From positions 124,001 through 188,000 of the forward strand of contig NZ_LODW01000093.1 in assembly GCF_002914525.1 (NCBI RefSeq): a stretch of DNA of 64,000 bases, written 5' to 3'. Under the pieces are notes generated by a model that was not told the origin of the DNA, ran no database searches, and saw only the letters and a program-made list of their open reading frames with translations. Below are positions 37,114-45,402 of this stretch, piece after piece; position 1 is the stretch's first letter; each line of letters opens with the position of its first letter. The position numbers were made by a program, and so were the translations under genes. Source of the stretch: Rhizobium hidalgonense (GTDB lineage Bacteria > Pseudomonadota > Alphaproteobacteria > Rhizobiales > Rhizobiaceae).

Positions 37114-38316
37114 TCACTCGTGCCGCAGAGCCTCGATGGGGTTCAACTGTGCTGCCCGTCTTGCGGGGAAATAGCCGAAGATCATGCCGATTGCGGCGGA
37201 GAAGAGGAAGGCGACGGCGACCATCATCGGGCTGAAGACGAAGGGGACTTTCAAGAGGGTGACCGCCACGAGACCGAGGCTCAGGCCGAGCACGATGCCG
37301 GTGATGCCGCCGAAGAGCGAGAGCGCCACCGCCTCGACCAGGAACTGGGTGAGAACCTGGTTTTCGAGCGCGCCGATCGCCAGCCGGATGCCGATTTCCC
37401 GGGTTCGTTCGGTGACGGAGACCAGCATGATGTTCATGATGCCGATACCGCCGACGAGCAGGCTGATGGCGGCCACCGCGCCGAGCAGGCCGGTCAGCAG
37501 CGTCGTCGTGCCGGTCATTGCCTCGGCGATCTGGGTCATGTCGTTGACGTTGAAATCGTCCTGTCGGCCGGGAATGATCTTGCGCCGCTCGCGCAGCAGA
37601 TTTTCGACATCGGCCTGGATCTTGGCGGTCGAGACGCCGTCGCGGGCTGAGATGATGATCTGCGGCACATTGCTGCTGCCGCTGATGCGCCGCTGGAACA
37701 CCTTGACCGGCATGATGACGACATCGTCCTGGTCGGTGCCCATGCCGGACTGGCCGCGCTTGGCAAGGACGCCGATGACGGGGCACGAGACCTTGCCGAC
37801 GCGGATCTGCTGGCCTGTGGGATCGGCGGCGCCGAAGAGCTGCGAGCGCACGGTTTCGCCGATGATGCAGCGGGACTGGCCGCGTTCTTCGGCCGGCGTG
37901 AAAATGCGGCCGAGCGCCAGGTTCCAGTCCTGGGCAACGAAATAGTCGTTAGTGGTGCCGGAGACGCTGGTCGAATGGTTCTGGCCGCCTGATATCACGG
38001 TTGCCGTTGATTGGTTGAGCGGCGCCACGGCCCTGAGGCCGCCGATCTGGTCGCGGATGGCGGCGACATCCTTGATGCTGAAGCGTTTGGCCTCGGAGCT
38101 CGCCCGGCCGGGGCCGAACTGGCCAGGACGGACGAACAGCATGTTGGTGCCGAGCCGCGACAGCTCGGTCGAGACCTGGGCGGTGGTGCCGTTGCCGATC
38201 GTCACCAGGGCGATGACGGCGGCAACGCCGATGACGACGCCGAGCACGGTCAGGAAGGAGCGCAGCATGTTGCGGCTGATGGCGCGTAGTGCCAGCTTCA
38301 GCGTCTCAAAGAACAT
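37114..38316 (-). CDS. MacB-like ABC transporter permease
   Basis: A 400-residue membrane subunit of a MacB/FtsX-type exporter. An N-terminal membrane helix (SFLTVLGVVIGVAAVIALVT) is followed by a large periplasmic MacB_PCD domain and three C-terminal helices (TLLTGLLGAVAAISLLVGGI, the GIGIMNIMLVSVTERTREIG block, and the last near residue 365), ending ARRAAQLNPIEALRHE. Unlike E. coli MacB the ATPase is a separate gene, as in YknXYZ-type systems. Start at 38316 lies inside the ATPase gene (11-nt overlap). Confidence 0.88.
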   Translation of the reverse strand: MFFETLKLALRAISRNMLRSFLTVLGVVIGVAAVIALVTIGNGTTAQVSTELSRLGTNMLFVRPGQFGPGRASSEAKRFSIKDVAAIRDQIGGLRAVAPLNQSTATVISGGQNHSTSVSGTTNDYFVAQDWNLALGRIFTPAEERGQSRCIIGETVRSQLFGAADPTGQQIRVGKVSCPVIGVLAKRGQSGMGTDQDDVVIMPVKVFQRRISGSSNVPQIIISARDGVSTAKIQADVENLLRERRKIIPGRQDDFNVNDMTQIAEAMTGTTTLLTGLLGAVAAISLLVGGIGIMNIMLVSVTERTREIGIRLAIGALENQVLTQFLVEAVALSLFGGITGIVLGLSLGLVAVTLLKVPFVFSPMMVAVAFLFSAAIGMIFGYFPARRAAQLNPIEALRHE

Positions 38317-39022
38317 GATCCGCCCTCCTGCGATGCTCGACCTCGGTCTCCAGCTTGCCGTCGACGAAACGCAGCAGCCGCTGCGCATAGGCGGCGATAT
38401 CGGGTTCGTGCGTGACCATGACGATGGTAATGCCCTGCTCGCGGTTCAGCCGGGTCATCAGGTCCATGATCTCGACGCTGGTCCTGGTGTCGAGATTGCC
38501 TGTCGGCTCGTCGGCCAAGAGCAGCGCCGGCTCGGTGACGATGGCGCGGGCGATGGCGACGCGCTGCTGCTGGCCGCCTGACAGTTCCTGGGTCTTGTGA
38601 TGTTCGCGGCCGGAGAGGCCGACCAGCGCCAGCGCTTCGCGGGCCCGTTCGCGCCGCTCGCGCACCGCCATGCCGCGATAGATCAGCGGCAGCTCGACAT
38701 TTTCCACCGCCGAGGTGCGCGACAGAAGGTTGAAGCCCTGGAAGACGAAACCGAGCATATGACGGCGCAACAGCGTCAGCTGGCTGCGGTCGAAGCCACT
38801 GGTCGGGATGCCCTGGAAGACGTAATCGCCTGATGCCGGCACGTCGAGGCAGCCGAGGATATTCATCGCCGTCGACTTGCCGGAGCCGGATGGACCCATG
38901 ATCGCGACGAATTCATGGGTGTTGATCGCCAGATCGACATGGTCGAGCGCGCGGATGGCCGCCTCGCCCTCGCCGTAGATTTTCGAGACCTGCCTGAATT
39001 CGATGAGTGGCGGGTTAGCCAT
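38306..39022 (-). CDS. MacB-like ABC transporter ATPase
   Basis: A 238-residue ABC ATPase of the LolD/MacB group: Walker A MGPSGSGKSTAMNILGCLD, Q-loop VFQGFNLL, signature LSGGQQQRVAIARAI and Walker B LLLADEPTGNLD. ATG at 39022 (MANPPLIEFRQVSKIYGEG). It sits between the membrane-fusion protein and the permease in an operon of three. Such machines expel antibiotics, peptides or envelope compounds; the substrate is not indicated. Confidence 0.9.
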   Translation of the reverse strand: MANPPLIEFRQVSKIYGEGEAAIRALDHVDLAINTHEFVAIMGPSGSGKSTAMNILGCLDVPASGDYVFQGIPTSGFDRSQLTLLRRHMLGFVFQGFNLLSRTSAVENVELPLIYRGMAVRERRERAREALALVGLSGREHHKTQELSGGQQQRVAIARAIVTEPALLLADEPTGNLDTRTSVEIMDLMTRLNREQGITIVMVTHEPDIAAYAQRLLRFVDGKLETEVEHRRRADHVL

Positions 39023-39035
39023 CCCACTTCTCCGC

Positions 39036-40328
39036 CTAGTTCGCACGCGTCGTGGCGTCGGTCACCAATGCGTCATTTTCCCTAAGGTCGCCGGAGACGA
39101 CCTGGGTGAACTGGCCGTCGGACGAGCCGACCTGGATGACGACAGGGGTGGGCCGGCCTTCGCGCAGCACCCAGACGCGCCGCTCTGCGCCCGTCAACGC
39201 CTGACCTGCATTGCCGCCGCGCTGGCGTGGCGGGCCGAAGATCCCGAAAATGCCGCGACCGCGCCTTTCGCCCTGTGCCGGCGCATAACGCAGTGCCGCA
39301 TTCGGCACCATCAGCGTGTCCTTGACAGCCTCGACGGTGACGTCGGCCGTCGCCGTCATGCCGGGGCGCAGCAGAAGGTCGGCATTGTCGACCGAAAGCA
39401 CCGCCTTATAGGTGACGACATTGTTGACCACTTCGGAGGCGAAGCGGATCTGCTCGATCTCGGCGGGAAAGGTCCGGTCGGGATAGGCGTCGACCGAAAA
39501 CTTCGCCTTCTGGCCGACGGCGATCTGGCCGACATCGGCCTCGTCGACATCGACCTGCAGCTCCATTTTCTTCAGGTCGCCGGCGATGGTGAAAAGGATA
39601 GGCGCCGAAAGCGAGGCGGCGACCGTCGCGCCCGGATTGATGGCGCGGGTGAGGATGACGCCGTCGATCGGCGAGATGATCTTCGCCTTGGCGAGATTGA
39701 CCTCGGCCAACTGCAGGTCGGCCTCCGAGGCCAGCACTTCGGCTTCGTTGATCTGTTTGGCGGCGACGGCCGAATCATATTTGTAGGTGGCGTCGTCGAG
39801 GCTCTGCTGGGTGGAGACGTTGCTCTTGACCAGGCTCTTCAGCCGCTCGAGCGAGGTGCCTGCCGATTGCATATCGGCATCGGCCTTGACGACATTCGCC
39901 TTGGCGGAATTCAGCTTGGCGCGCGAACTCTTCACATCCGCCTCGAGCTTGTTGGTGTCGAGAAGAGCCAGCACCTCGCCTGCCTTGACCGTGCTGTTGT
40001 AATCGACATTGACGTCGCGGACCGTGCCGGAAAGTTCGCTCGATATATCAACCTGCTCGGTCGGTTGCACCGAGCCGGTGGCGGTGACGAGCACCGTCAG
40101 GCCACCGCGTTTTACCGGCTGGGTGGCATAGCTCACTTCGCTTTGCCCGCGGTCCATATAGAAATAGGCGGCGGCGGCGGCCGCGGCGATGAGGATCAGC
40201 AGGATGAGCAGGCGTCCACGCCAGCGGCTGCGCTTGCCCTGCCGTCGCGATGCGGCAAGGACCGCCGCGAGGTCGGATGCGCCGTCTGTCTGCGCCCCGG
40301 TCTTCTTGCCGGTTCCGGTATCGTTCAT
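39036..40328 (-). CDS. MacA/HlyD-type membrane fusion protein
   Basis: A 430-residue periplasmic adaptor anchored by one N-terminal helix (about residues 40-56, LLILLILIAAAAAAAYFYM). The lipoyl-like halves (VQPTEQVDISSELSGTV and SPIDGVILTRAINPGATV) flank a coiled-coil hairpin (about residues 115-205), then beta-barrel and membrane-proximal domains follow. The C-terminal region has a Gly/Arg-rich insert (GERRGRGIFGIFGPPRQRGG). First gene of the efflux operon, 13 nt ahead of the ATPase gene. Confidence 0.9.
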   Translation of the reverse strand: MNDTGTGKKTGAQTDGASDLAAVLAASRRQGKRSRWRGRLLILLILIAAAAAAAYFYMDRGQSEVSYATQPVKRGGLTVLVTATGSVQPTEQVDISSELSGTVRDVNVDYNSTVKAGEVLALLDTNKLEADVKSSRAKLNSAKANVVKADADMQSAGTSLERLKSLVKSNVSTQQSLDDATYKYDSAVAAKQINEAEVLASEADLQLAEVNLAKAKIISPIDGVILTRAINPGATVAASLSAPILFTIAGDLKKMELQVDVDEADVGQIAVGQKAKFSVDAYPDRTFPAEIEQIRFASEVVNNVVTYKAVLSVDNADLLLRPGMTATADVTVEAVKDTLMVPNAALRYAPAQGERRGRGIFGIFGPPRQRGGNAGQALTGAERRVWVLREGRPTPVVIQVGSSDGQFTQVVSGDLRENDALVTDATTRAN

Positions 40329-40486
40329 GTCATCCTCGATCAGTCAGCGGCCGTCTCGGTCCGCAGCGAAATAAGCACAGCGCAGATGAACCGGGCATTA
40401 GCGTTGCCGCCGAACTGGCACGGAATTGCGGATGGGGGAAATGAAATATTGGTAATAAAAGTCAAGTTTTGGTGCGAAAGCGCTCG

Positions 40487-40861
40487 TCAGTCCGCATCCT
40501 CGGAATATTGGCCGGCGCCGAGCAGCGGACGCAGCCAGGCTTCGCGCCGCTTGATCCAGACTTCATAGTCCGGCGCGAGGTCGGTCGGCAGATTGTCGAG
40601 CGAGCCCACACGGATTTCCGCCTCATCGTCCCTGAGGCAGAAAAGCCTGCCGCCGCAGGTCGGGCAGAAGCTGCGGCCGGCGAAGGTGGCGATCTCGCCG
40701 CTGTGGGAAAAAGCCTGCCGCGGCCAGACCGCGAAGAAGACGAAGGCGGAGCCGCTGGATTTACGGCAATCGGCGCAATGGCAAAGGCCGACGCGCAATG
40801 GCTCACCCTCGACGCGATAGGCCACTGCCCCGCATAGGCAGCTTCCGGTGCGGATGCTCAT
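40487..40861 (-). CDS. GFA-family (CENP-V domain) zinc protein
   Basis: A 124-residue protein of the glutathione-dependent formaldehyde-activating family. The zinc-binding cysteines are present: SCLCGAV (residues 7-13), LCHCADCRKSSGSAF (26-40) and SFCPTCGGRLFC (64-75). Members of this family are often annotated as S-(hydroxymethyl)glutathione synthase, but most have no proven activity. ATG at 40861 lies 8 nt past the stop of the small upstream gene, so the two are likely cotranscribed. Confidence 0.85.
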   Translation of the reverse strand: MSIRTGSCLCGAVAYRVEGEPLRVGLCHCADCRKSSGSAFVFFAVWPRQAFSHSGEIATFAGRSFCPTCGGRLFCLRDDEAEIRVGSLDNLPTDLAPDYEVWIKRREAWLRPLLGAGQYSEDAD

Positions 40862-40869
40862 CGCGGGCG

Positions 40870-41079
40870 TCAGGCGTCGAGGCTCGTAGGCAGCCCCGGC
40901 GGGCGCCGCTTTGCCGCCATCAACAGATCGAGTTCGGTGGCGGAGGGACCGAACTTGTCGTAGAGGCGTTTCGCCTCCTTGTCGTCCAACCGATATTTCC
41001 TGGCAAATTCGCTGATGCTGTAGGGGCGGCCCCGCAACACTCTTCGCGCCGGGGTCGCCGTATTCGGTGCGTCGGTCAT
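40870..41079 (-). CDS. Small conserved-looking hypothetical protein
   Basis: A 69-residue basic protein I do not recognise with certainty. It has a disordered N-terminus (TDAPNTATPARRVLRGRPY) and a helical core ISEFARKYRLDDKEAKRLYD, KFGPSATELDLLMAAKRRPP, in style like small DUF3606-type proteins. The ATG at 41079 has AGGAG 7 nt upstream. The good ribosome site and tight spacing to the GFA gene (8 nt) support it as a real gene. Confidence 0.65.
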   Translation of the reverse strand: MTDAPNTATPARRVLRGRPYSISEFARKYRLDDKEAKRLYDKFGPSATELDLLMAAKRRPPGLPTSLDA

Positions 41080-41454
41080 GAGTTTCTCCTTTCTTTCCAT
41101 ACCCTTTAAGCTAGAGCGACAGGCTGAATTGGAAAGAGCCGATGGGCTGCGCCGAGCCTTTCCGGCATGGAGCGATGGGGTTTAGTCGGGAACCTTCTTG
41201 CGGCCACGCGCATTGTCAATTCGAGGTTGCGGGTCGCGCCAAGCGGACGCGGCGGTGCCGGAGAACATCGGGATTTTTCCGCTTTCTCCTGATGGCCAAC
41301 GAAATGGCAGGCGAGCTCCCTACCCGCCCGGTCCGCTTCCTCATCCCTCCTATCGATAGGAGGTCACAAAATATTAACGTGGGGAACGCATGCGCCGGAG
41401 CGTAGTTCTTTGCCTGAGGTCGACGTGGCCTCGTTCAAACCTAAGGAGAACCGT
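41080..41454. other. Divergent intergenic region with stress-type promoter
   Basis: This 375-nt spacer contains no supported gene. An open frame at 41142-41405 has no ribosome site and an implausible Arg/Cys-rich product. The right end holds the EcfG-type promoter (41383-41407). A CCTATCGATAGG palindrome sits at 41349-41360. Confidence 0.6.
41383..41407 (+). promoter_or_regulatory. EcfG/RpoE2-type general stress promoter
   Basis: GGAAC (41383-41387), 18 nt, then TT (41406-41407) matches the GGAAC-N18/19-TT pattern described for rhizobial RpoE2 promoters. The predicted transcript would start near 41413-41415, about 40 nt ahead of the ATG of the tandem-repeat protein, a sensible leader length. 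Confidence 0.6.
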
Positions 41455-41640
41455 ATGGCAAACCAAGGTGGATCCCATGAACAGCACGTCAAGACCGGTC
41501 AGCAGAGTCACAAGAAAGACTCCAATGCCCGCAGCGCCTCATCAGGCGGCCGCGACGCGCAGTCCAGCGGAACCCGCGGCGGAAGCCATGAACAGCATGT
41601 TAAGGCAGGTCAGCAAAGCCACAAGAATAACCAACACTAA
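41455..41640 (+). CDS. Small tandem-repeat hydrophilic protein (putative stress protein)
   Basis: A 61-residue, very hydrophilic protein rich in Gly, His, Ser, Gln and Lys. It consists of two near-identical 16-residue units, GGSHEQHVKxGQQSHK, at residues 5-20 and 42-57, joined by a Ser/Arg/Gly linker. The layout recalls the small Gly-rich hydrophilic stress proteins (KGG/Em-like) of bacteria, but the unit itself is not one I recognise. TAAGGAGA lies 7 nt before the ATG. It has its own stress-type promoter and terminator, so it is a single-gene unit. Function unknown; a protective or DNA/RNA-coating role during stress is a guess. Confidence 0.75.
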   Translation: MANQGGSHEQHVKTGQQSHKKDSNARSASSGGRDAQSSGTRGGSHEQHVKAGQQSHKNNQH

Positions 41641-41662
41641 AGCTGATGTTACGTGAAAATTG

Positions 41663-41690
41663 GGCTCGCGCTTCGGCGCGGGCTTTTTCG
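41663..41690 (+). terminator. Terminator of the tandem-repeat protein gene
   Basis: GCTCGCGC and GCGCGGGC pair around a TTCG tetraloop (one G-T pair) and are followed by TTTTT at about 41684-41688. It lies about 20 nt after the stop codon. Confidence 0.8.
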
Positions 41691-41752
41691 TGATCCTTGA
41701 AGTTGGGTGGGCATTTCGATAGCATCATAGATCTGACACGGCCACGAAAAAT

Positions 41753-42175
41753 ATGAAGAAACTCAATCTCGGAATGCCTCAGAGAGGCCTGCTCTTTCAA
41801 TCCTACTTCGTGGGCATGACATTAGCCCATATTCCGTTGTTCTTTGAAGGAATCGGAGTGATAACATTTGTATTTAAATTTATTTTTTCAATACCCGTCA
41901 TGCTCGCGATATATTTCCTATATTCTCTTAAATACATTCAAGTACATTCACGCCCATTTTTCTGGTCGTTTCTAACATTTATTTTTTCTTTATGCGTGGT
42001 TATGTTGATTTACTTTTTGTTACTTTTCGACGGCGGCCAGAGTGATTTTCGTCTTTTATCTGTTTTTTTGATCCTTGCCGTACCCTCGTTGCTAATTGCC
42101 TGCGGTTATTTCGCCCTCAGACTTTGGCTGCAGATAAGTTGCTCGCGCGGACGGCAGAGCGAAGCTACGATTTGA
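41753..42175 (+). CDS. AT-rich orphan membrane protein
   Basis: A 140-residue protein I do not recognise. It has four hydrophobic segments: about residues 20-40, 41-61 (TFVFKFIFSIPVMLAIYFLY), 70-94 (FFWSFLTFIFSLCVVMLIYF) and 100-128, with a short polar tail. Base and codon use (many TTT, ATA, TTA) is strongly AT-biased against the GC-rich neighbours, pointing to acquisition from elsewhere. No clear ribosome site precedes the ATG, and the last ~12 codons, next to the ugpC-like gene, return to GC-rich composition. It could be a small inner-membrane accessory or immunity-type protein; nothing nearby tells which. Confidence 0.6.
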   Translation: MKKLNLGMPQRGLLFQSYFVGMTLAHIPLFFEGIGVITFVFKFIFSIPVMLAIYFLYSLKYIQVHSRPFFWSFLTFIFSLCVVMLIYFLLLFDGGQSDFRLLSVFLILAVPSLLIACGYFALRLWLQISCSRGRQSEATI

Positions 42176-42209
42176 CGAACGGCGCCTTCGTGGATTGGAC
42201 GCTGAGGCG

Positions 42210-43289
42210 TCAAGACAGACGCCGACCATCCTCGCCGAAGAGATGCAGCACAGCCGGGTCGAGATGCAGAGGCAGGCTGTCGCCGGATTTCATCTGCTGC
42301 TGGCCTGCGAAGACCGCGATCAGCTTCTTGCCGGCCGTGTCGGCGTGGACAACGGTTTCGGAACCCAGTTCCTCGACAAGGGTGATCCGCGTGTCCAGCT
42401 TGCTCGCGCTCGCTCCGTCGGCAAGGGTTATGTGCTGTGGCCGTATGCCGATGCTTATCCTCTCGCCGATCGGGCGCGTCTCCTGGGCGATCGCGGAAAG
42501 GCGATGGCCGCCGACGGTTTCGACTTGGGTAAAACCGCCTTCGTGCCCGACGACCGACCCTTCCAGAAAATTCATGTGCGGCGCGCCGATGAAGCCGGCG
42601 ACGAAGCGGTTTGCCGGCTTGTTGTAGAGTTCCAGCGGTGTTCCCACTTGCTCGATCCGGCCGCCTCTCAACACGACGATGCGGTCGGCGAGTGTCATCG
42701 CTTCCACCTGATCGTGGGTGACGTAGATCATCGTTGCCTTCAGGCGGGCGTGAAGGGCAGCGAGTTCGGCGCGCATGCTGACCCGAAGTTCGGCGTCGAG
42801 ATTGGAGAGCGGTTCGTCGAGCAGGAAGGCATCCGGGCGGCGGACGATGGCGCGGCCGATCGCGACGCGCTGACGCTGGCCGCCGGAGAGCTGGCCCGGA
42901 CGGCGCTGCAGAAACGGCTCGATCTCCAGCATGCGCGCGGCATCAGCGATGCGCGCTTCGATCTCGGCCTTCGCCACCTTGGTATTCTCGAGACCGAAGG
43001 CGAGGTTCTCCCGCACGCTCATATGCGGATAGAGCGCATAGGACTGAAAGACCATGGCAAGGCCGCGGTCGGCGGCGCCGATCTCGGTGACATCCTTGCC
43101 GTCGATGGCGATACTCCCGCCCGACGGCTTGTCGAGGCCGGCGATCAATCGCAGCAGTGTCGATTTCCCGCAACCGGACGGGCCGACGAAAGCGACGAAC
43201 TCGCCGTCGTTGACCTCAAGCGAGACATCGCGGATGACCTCGACGGCGCCGAAATTCTTGACGATATTTCTGAGCTCGAGCCCGCTCAT
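42210..43289 (-). CDS. CUT1 sugar ABC transporter ATPase (UgpC/MalK-like)
   Basis: A 359-residue ATPase with one ABC domain and a C-terminal MalK-type TOBE/regulatory region. Walker A GPSGCGKSTLLRLIAGLD, Q-loop VFQSYALYPHMSV, signature LSGGQRQRVAIGRAIVR, Walker B FLLDEPLSNLD and H-loop THDQVEAM are all present. Last gene of the operon hydrolase-SBP-permease-permease-ATPase; 18 nt behind the second permease gene. It completes the CUT1 importer. Confidence 0.92.
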   Translation of the reverse strand: MSGLELRNIVKNFGAVEVIRDVSLEVNDGEFVAFVGPSGCGKSTLLRLIAGLDKPSGGSIAIDGKDVTEIGAADRGLAMVFQSYALYPHMSVRENLAFGLENTKVAKAEIEARIADAARMLEIEPFLQRRPGQLSGGQRQRVAIGRAIVRRPDAFLLDEPLSNLDAELRVSMRAELAALHARLKATMIYVTHDQVEAMTLADRIVVLRGGRIEQVGTPLELYNKPANRFVAGFIGAPHMNFLEGSVVGHEGGFTQVETVGGHRLSAIAQETRPIGERISIGIRPQHITLADGASASKLDTRITLVEELGSETVVHADTAGKKLIAVFAGQQQMKSGDSLPLHLDPAVLHLFGEDGRRLS

Positions 43290-43307
43290 GTACTCTCCTG
43301 TTTCATA

Positions 43308-44357
43308 TTATTTCAGCCCCGAGCCGGCGATGCCTGTGGTGATGAAGCGCTGCAGGAAGACGAAGATCAGCACGACGGGGATCATCGAGACGACGGTCAT
43401 GGCGAGGATGTAGTGCCATTGCACATTGAGTTCGCCGGCATAGACGTTGAGGCCGACCTGCAGCGTGTAAAGCTCCTTGCGCGACAGCACGATCAACGGC
43501 CAGAGGAAGTCGTTCCAGCGCCAGACGACCGAGAAGATCGCCAACACCGCCAGCGCCGGCGCCGACAGCGGCAGGACGATGCGCCAGTAGATCTGCCATT
43601 CGCTGGCCTTGTCCATGCGCGCGGCGTCGATCAGTTCGTCGGGGATGGTCAGCATATATTGCCGGAGCAGGAAGACCCCTGTCGGGGTGGCGACCGTCGG
43701 CAGGATGACGCCCCAGAGACTGTCGAAAAGGTTCAGCGTGCCGATGACGGAATAGAGCGGCACGACGATGACCGAGAGCGGCACCATCAGCGTCGCCAGG
43801 ATCATCAGCATGACGGCGGTGCGGCCGGGGAACTGGTATTTCGACAGCGCGAAGGCGGCCATGGAATTGACCAGCAGCGTGATGGCTGTCGCGACCACCG
43901 TCACGAAAACCGAGTTGCGCAGGAACAGCAGAAAATCGAAATGCTGAAACGGTTCGGTGTAATTGCCGCCGGCGAAATCGACCTGGCGCACCGGCGTGCG
44001 GTCCTTGATGTTGACCTTGACGATGTCGCCCGGCTGTTTCGGATCGACCATCTGGCCCATGATGCCGATGCGGCGGACTTCGGCGAGCTGGCGGCTGCTG
44101 CCATCCGGCATCGTGACATTATAAAGCGGCAATGGCTTGTCGTAGCCCGGCACCACGGCCTGCTCGGTGACATAGGGCAGGAAGGATGGCGGGAATTCGG
44201 CGAGTGCTGCCGGCGTCTTGAACGAGGAAAAGACCAGCCAGACGGCCGGGCCGAACATCAGGAAGACGCCCGAGATCAGCCATATCCAGGTGACAACATC
44301 AGTCCAGTGCCAGCCGCGGCCGCGGCGGCGCAGCAGAAAGGTGCCGACGGCGCTCAT
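43308..44357 (-). CDS. CUT1 sugar ABC transporter permease (MalG-like) with large periplasmic loop
   Basis: A 349-residue permease. The first membrane helix (about residues 22-45) is followed by an unusually long periplasmic segment of about 95 residues (roughly 55-140, containing YNVTMPDGSS and IKDRTPVRQVDFAGGNY) before the remaining five helices. The cytoplasmic EAA loop reads ELIDAARMDKASEWQIYWRI, typical of CUT1. Its ATG overlaps the stop of the preceding permease gene by 4 nt. The extended loop suggests extra contact with the binding protein or a bulky substrate. Confidence 0.9.
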   Translation of the reverse strand: MSAVGTFLLRRRGRGWHWTDVVTWIWLISGVFLMFGPAVWLVFSSFKTPAALAEFPPSFLPYVTEQAVVPGYDKPLPLYNVTMPDGSSRQLAEVRRIGIMGQMVDPKQPGDIVKVNIKDRTPVRQVDFAGGNYTEPFQHFDFLLFLRNSVFVTVVATAITLLVNSMAAFALSKYQFPGRTAVMLMILATLMVPLSVIVVPLYSVIGTLNLFDSLWGVILPTVATPTGVFLLRQYMLTIPDELIDAARMDKASEWQIYWRIVLPLSAPALAVLAIFSVVWRWNDFLWPLIVLSRKELYTLQVGLNVYAGELNVQWHYILAMTVVSMIPVVLIFVFLQRFITTGIAGSGLK

Positions 44358-45391
44358 TGGCGTGTCCCCTTCTTCTCGTTGCGGCTGCTGACGCCGAGCT
44401 GGACCAGCGTCAGGATGACGAGCACAATGCCCATCAGGATCGAAGCGGCCGAGGCGAGCCCCGGATTGCGCAGCGAACTCGCAAAACCGGTCTCGTAAAT
44501 GAACTGGGTGATGTACATGGTGCTGGTGCCGGGCCCGCCGCCGGTGAGCACAAAGACCTCGTCGAAGATCTGCACGGCGCGGATTAGCGCCAGCACCAGG
44601 ACGACAATGAGGTTCGGCATCAGCAGCGGCAGGGTAATCCGCCGGAAGATCCGGGTGGGGCTTGCCTTGTCCATCGCCGCCGCCTCGTAGAGATCCCGGG
44701 GGATCGCCTGCAGGCCGGCGAGCAGGATCAGTGCATAAAAGCCCATATGCGCCCAGACCGAGACGAAGACGGCGAAGAAGAAGGCCCAGAAACGATCGCT
44801 GAGCCAGGAGAAGGGCTCGAAGCCGAAGGGGCTGAGCGCATAGTTCAACAGGCCTTCACGCTGCAGTATCCACTTCCAGATCAGGCCGACGACGACAGGC
44901 GACAGTAGCACGGGAAAGAAAAAGACGGCGCGCCAGAAGCCGCGATTGGAAAGCTCGCGATTGAGGATCAAAGCCGTTGCGAGTGCGGTGATCAGCATCG
45001 CCGAGACCTGGAAGACGACGAAGACGGCGGTGTTGCGCACGGCCGCCCAGAACGTGTCGGCCGCACAGGTCGACGGATCGAGATAGGAGCGGCAATCAAA
45101 CAGGATCCGGTACTGCTCGGCGCCGACATAGGTTCTGTTCGGCAGGAAGATGGCGCCGCCGCTCGTCGTCGAATAGATGAAGTTGATGACCAGCGGCAGC
45201 AGCACGAAGACGGAAAAGATCAGCATGTTGGGCGCCAGGAAGACGCCAGCCATGCCGTTCAGCCCCGTCAGCTTCTGCCAGGCACGCATGGGAATATCGA
45301 CGATGCCCATGGCGACCCGGACAGGCGCAATCAGCGCCTGCCGCAGGCCGGTTTTGACAGGTGGTTCGGAGGAAACCGTTTTGTCCGCCAT
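44354..45391 (-). CDS. CUT1 sugar ABC transporter permease (MalF-like)
   Basis: A 345-residue permease with six core helices. The EAA loop is DLYEAAAMDKASPTRIFRRI. The first periplasmic segment is enlarged and carries a pair of cysteines (FDCRSYLDPSTCAAD, about residues 100-114) that could form a disulfide. ATG at 45391 (MADKTVSSEPPVKTG) is chosen: the open frame continues upstream to 45997 but that part overlaps the binding-protein gene in another frame and is Arg/Gly-rich shadow sequence. It lies 11 nt behind the binding-protein gene. Confidence 0.9.
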   Translation of the reverse strand: MADKTVSSEPPVKTGLRQALIAPVRVAMGIVDIPMRAWQKLTGLNGMAGVFLAPNMLIFSVFVLLPLVINFIYSTTSGGAIFLPNRTYVGAEQYRILFDCRSYLDPSTCAADTFWAAVRNTAVFVVFQVSAMLITALATALILNRELSNRGFWRAVFFFPVLLSPVVVGLIWKWILQREGLLNYALSPFGFEPFSWLSDRFWAFFFAVFVSVWAHMGFYALILLAGLQAIPRDLYEAAAMDKASPTRIFRRITLPLLMPNLIVVLVLALIRAVQIFDEVFVLTGGGPGTSTMYITQFIYETGFASSLRNPGLASAASILMGIVLVILTLVQLGVSSRNEKKGTRQ

Positions 45392-45402
45392 CCGTTCGTC
45401 CG

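Noticed and set aside
41142..41405. 87-codon open frame upstream of the tandem-repeat gene
   Set aside because: No ribosome site, Arg/Cys-rich product and overlap with the stress-type promoter.
42195..44498. 767-codon plus-strand open frame opposite the CUT1 ATPase and permease
   Set aside because: Crosses two minus-strand genes with family motifs; no start context and a low-complexity charged product.
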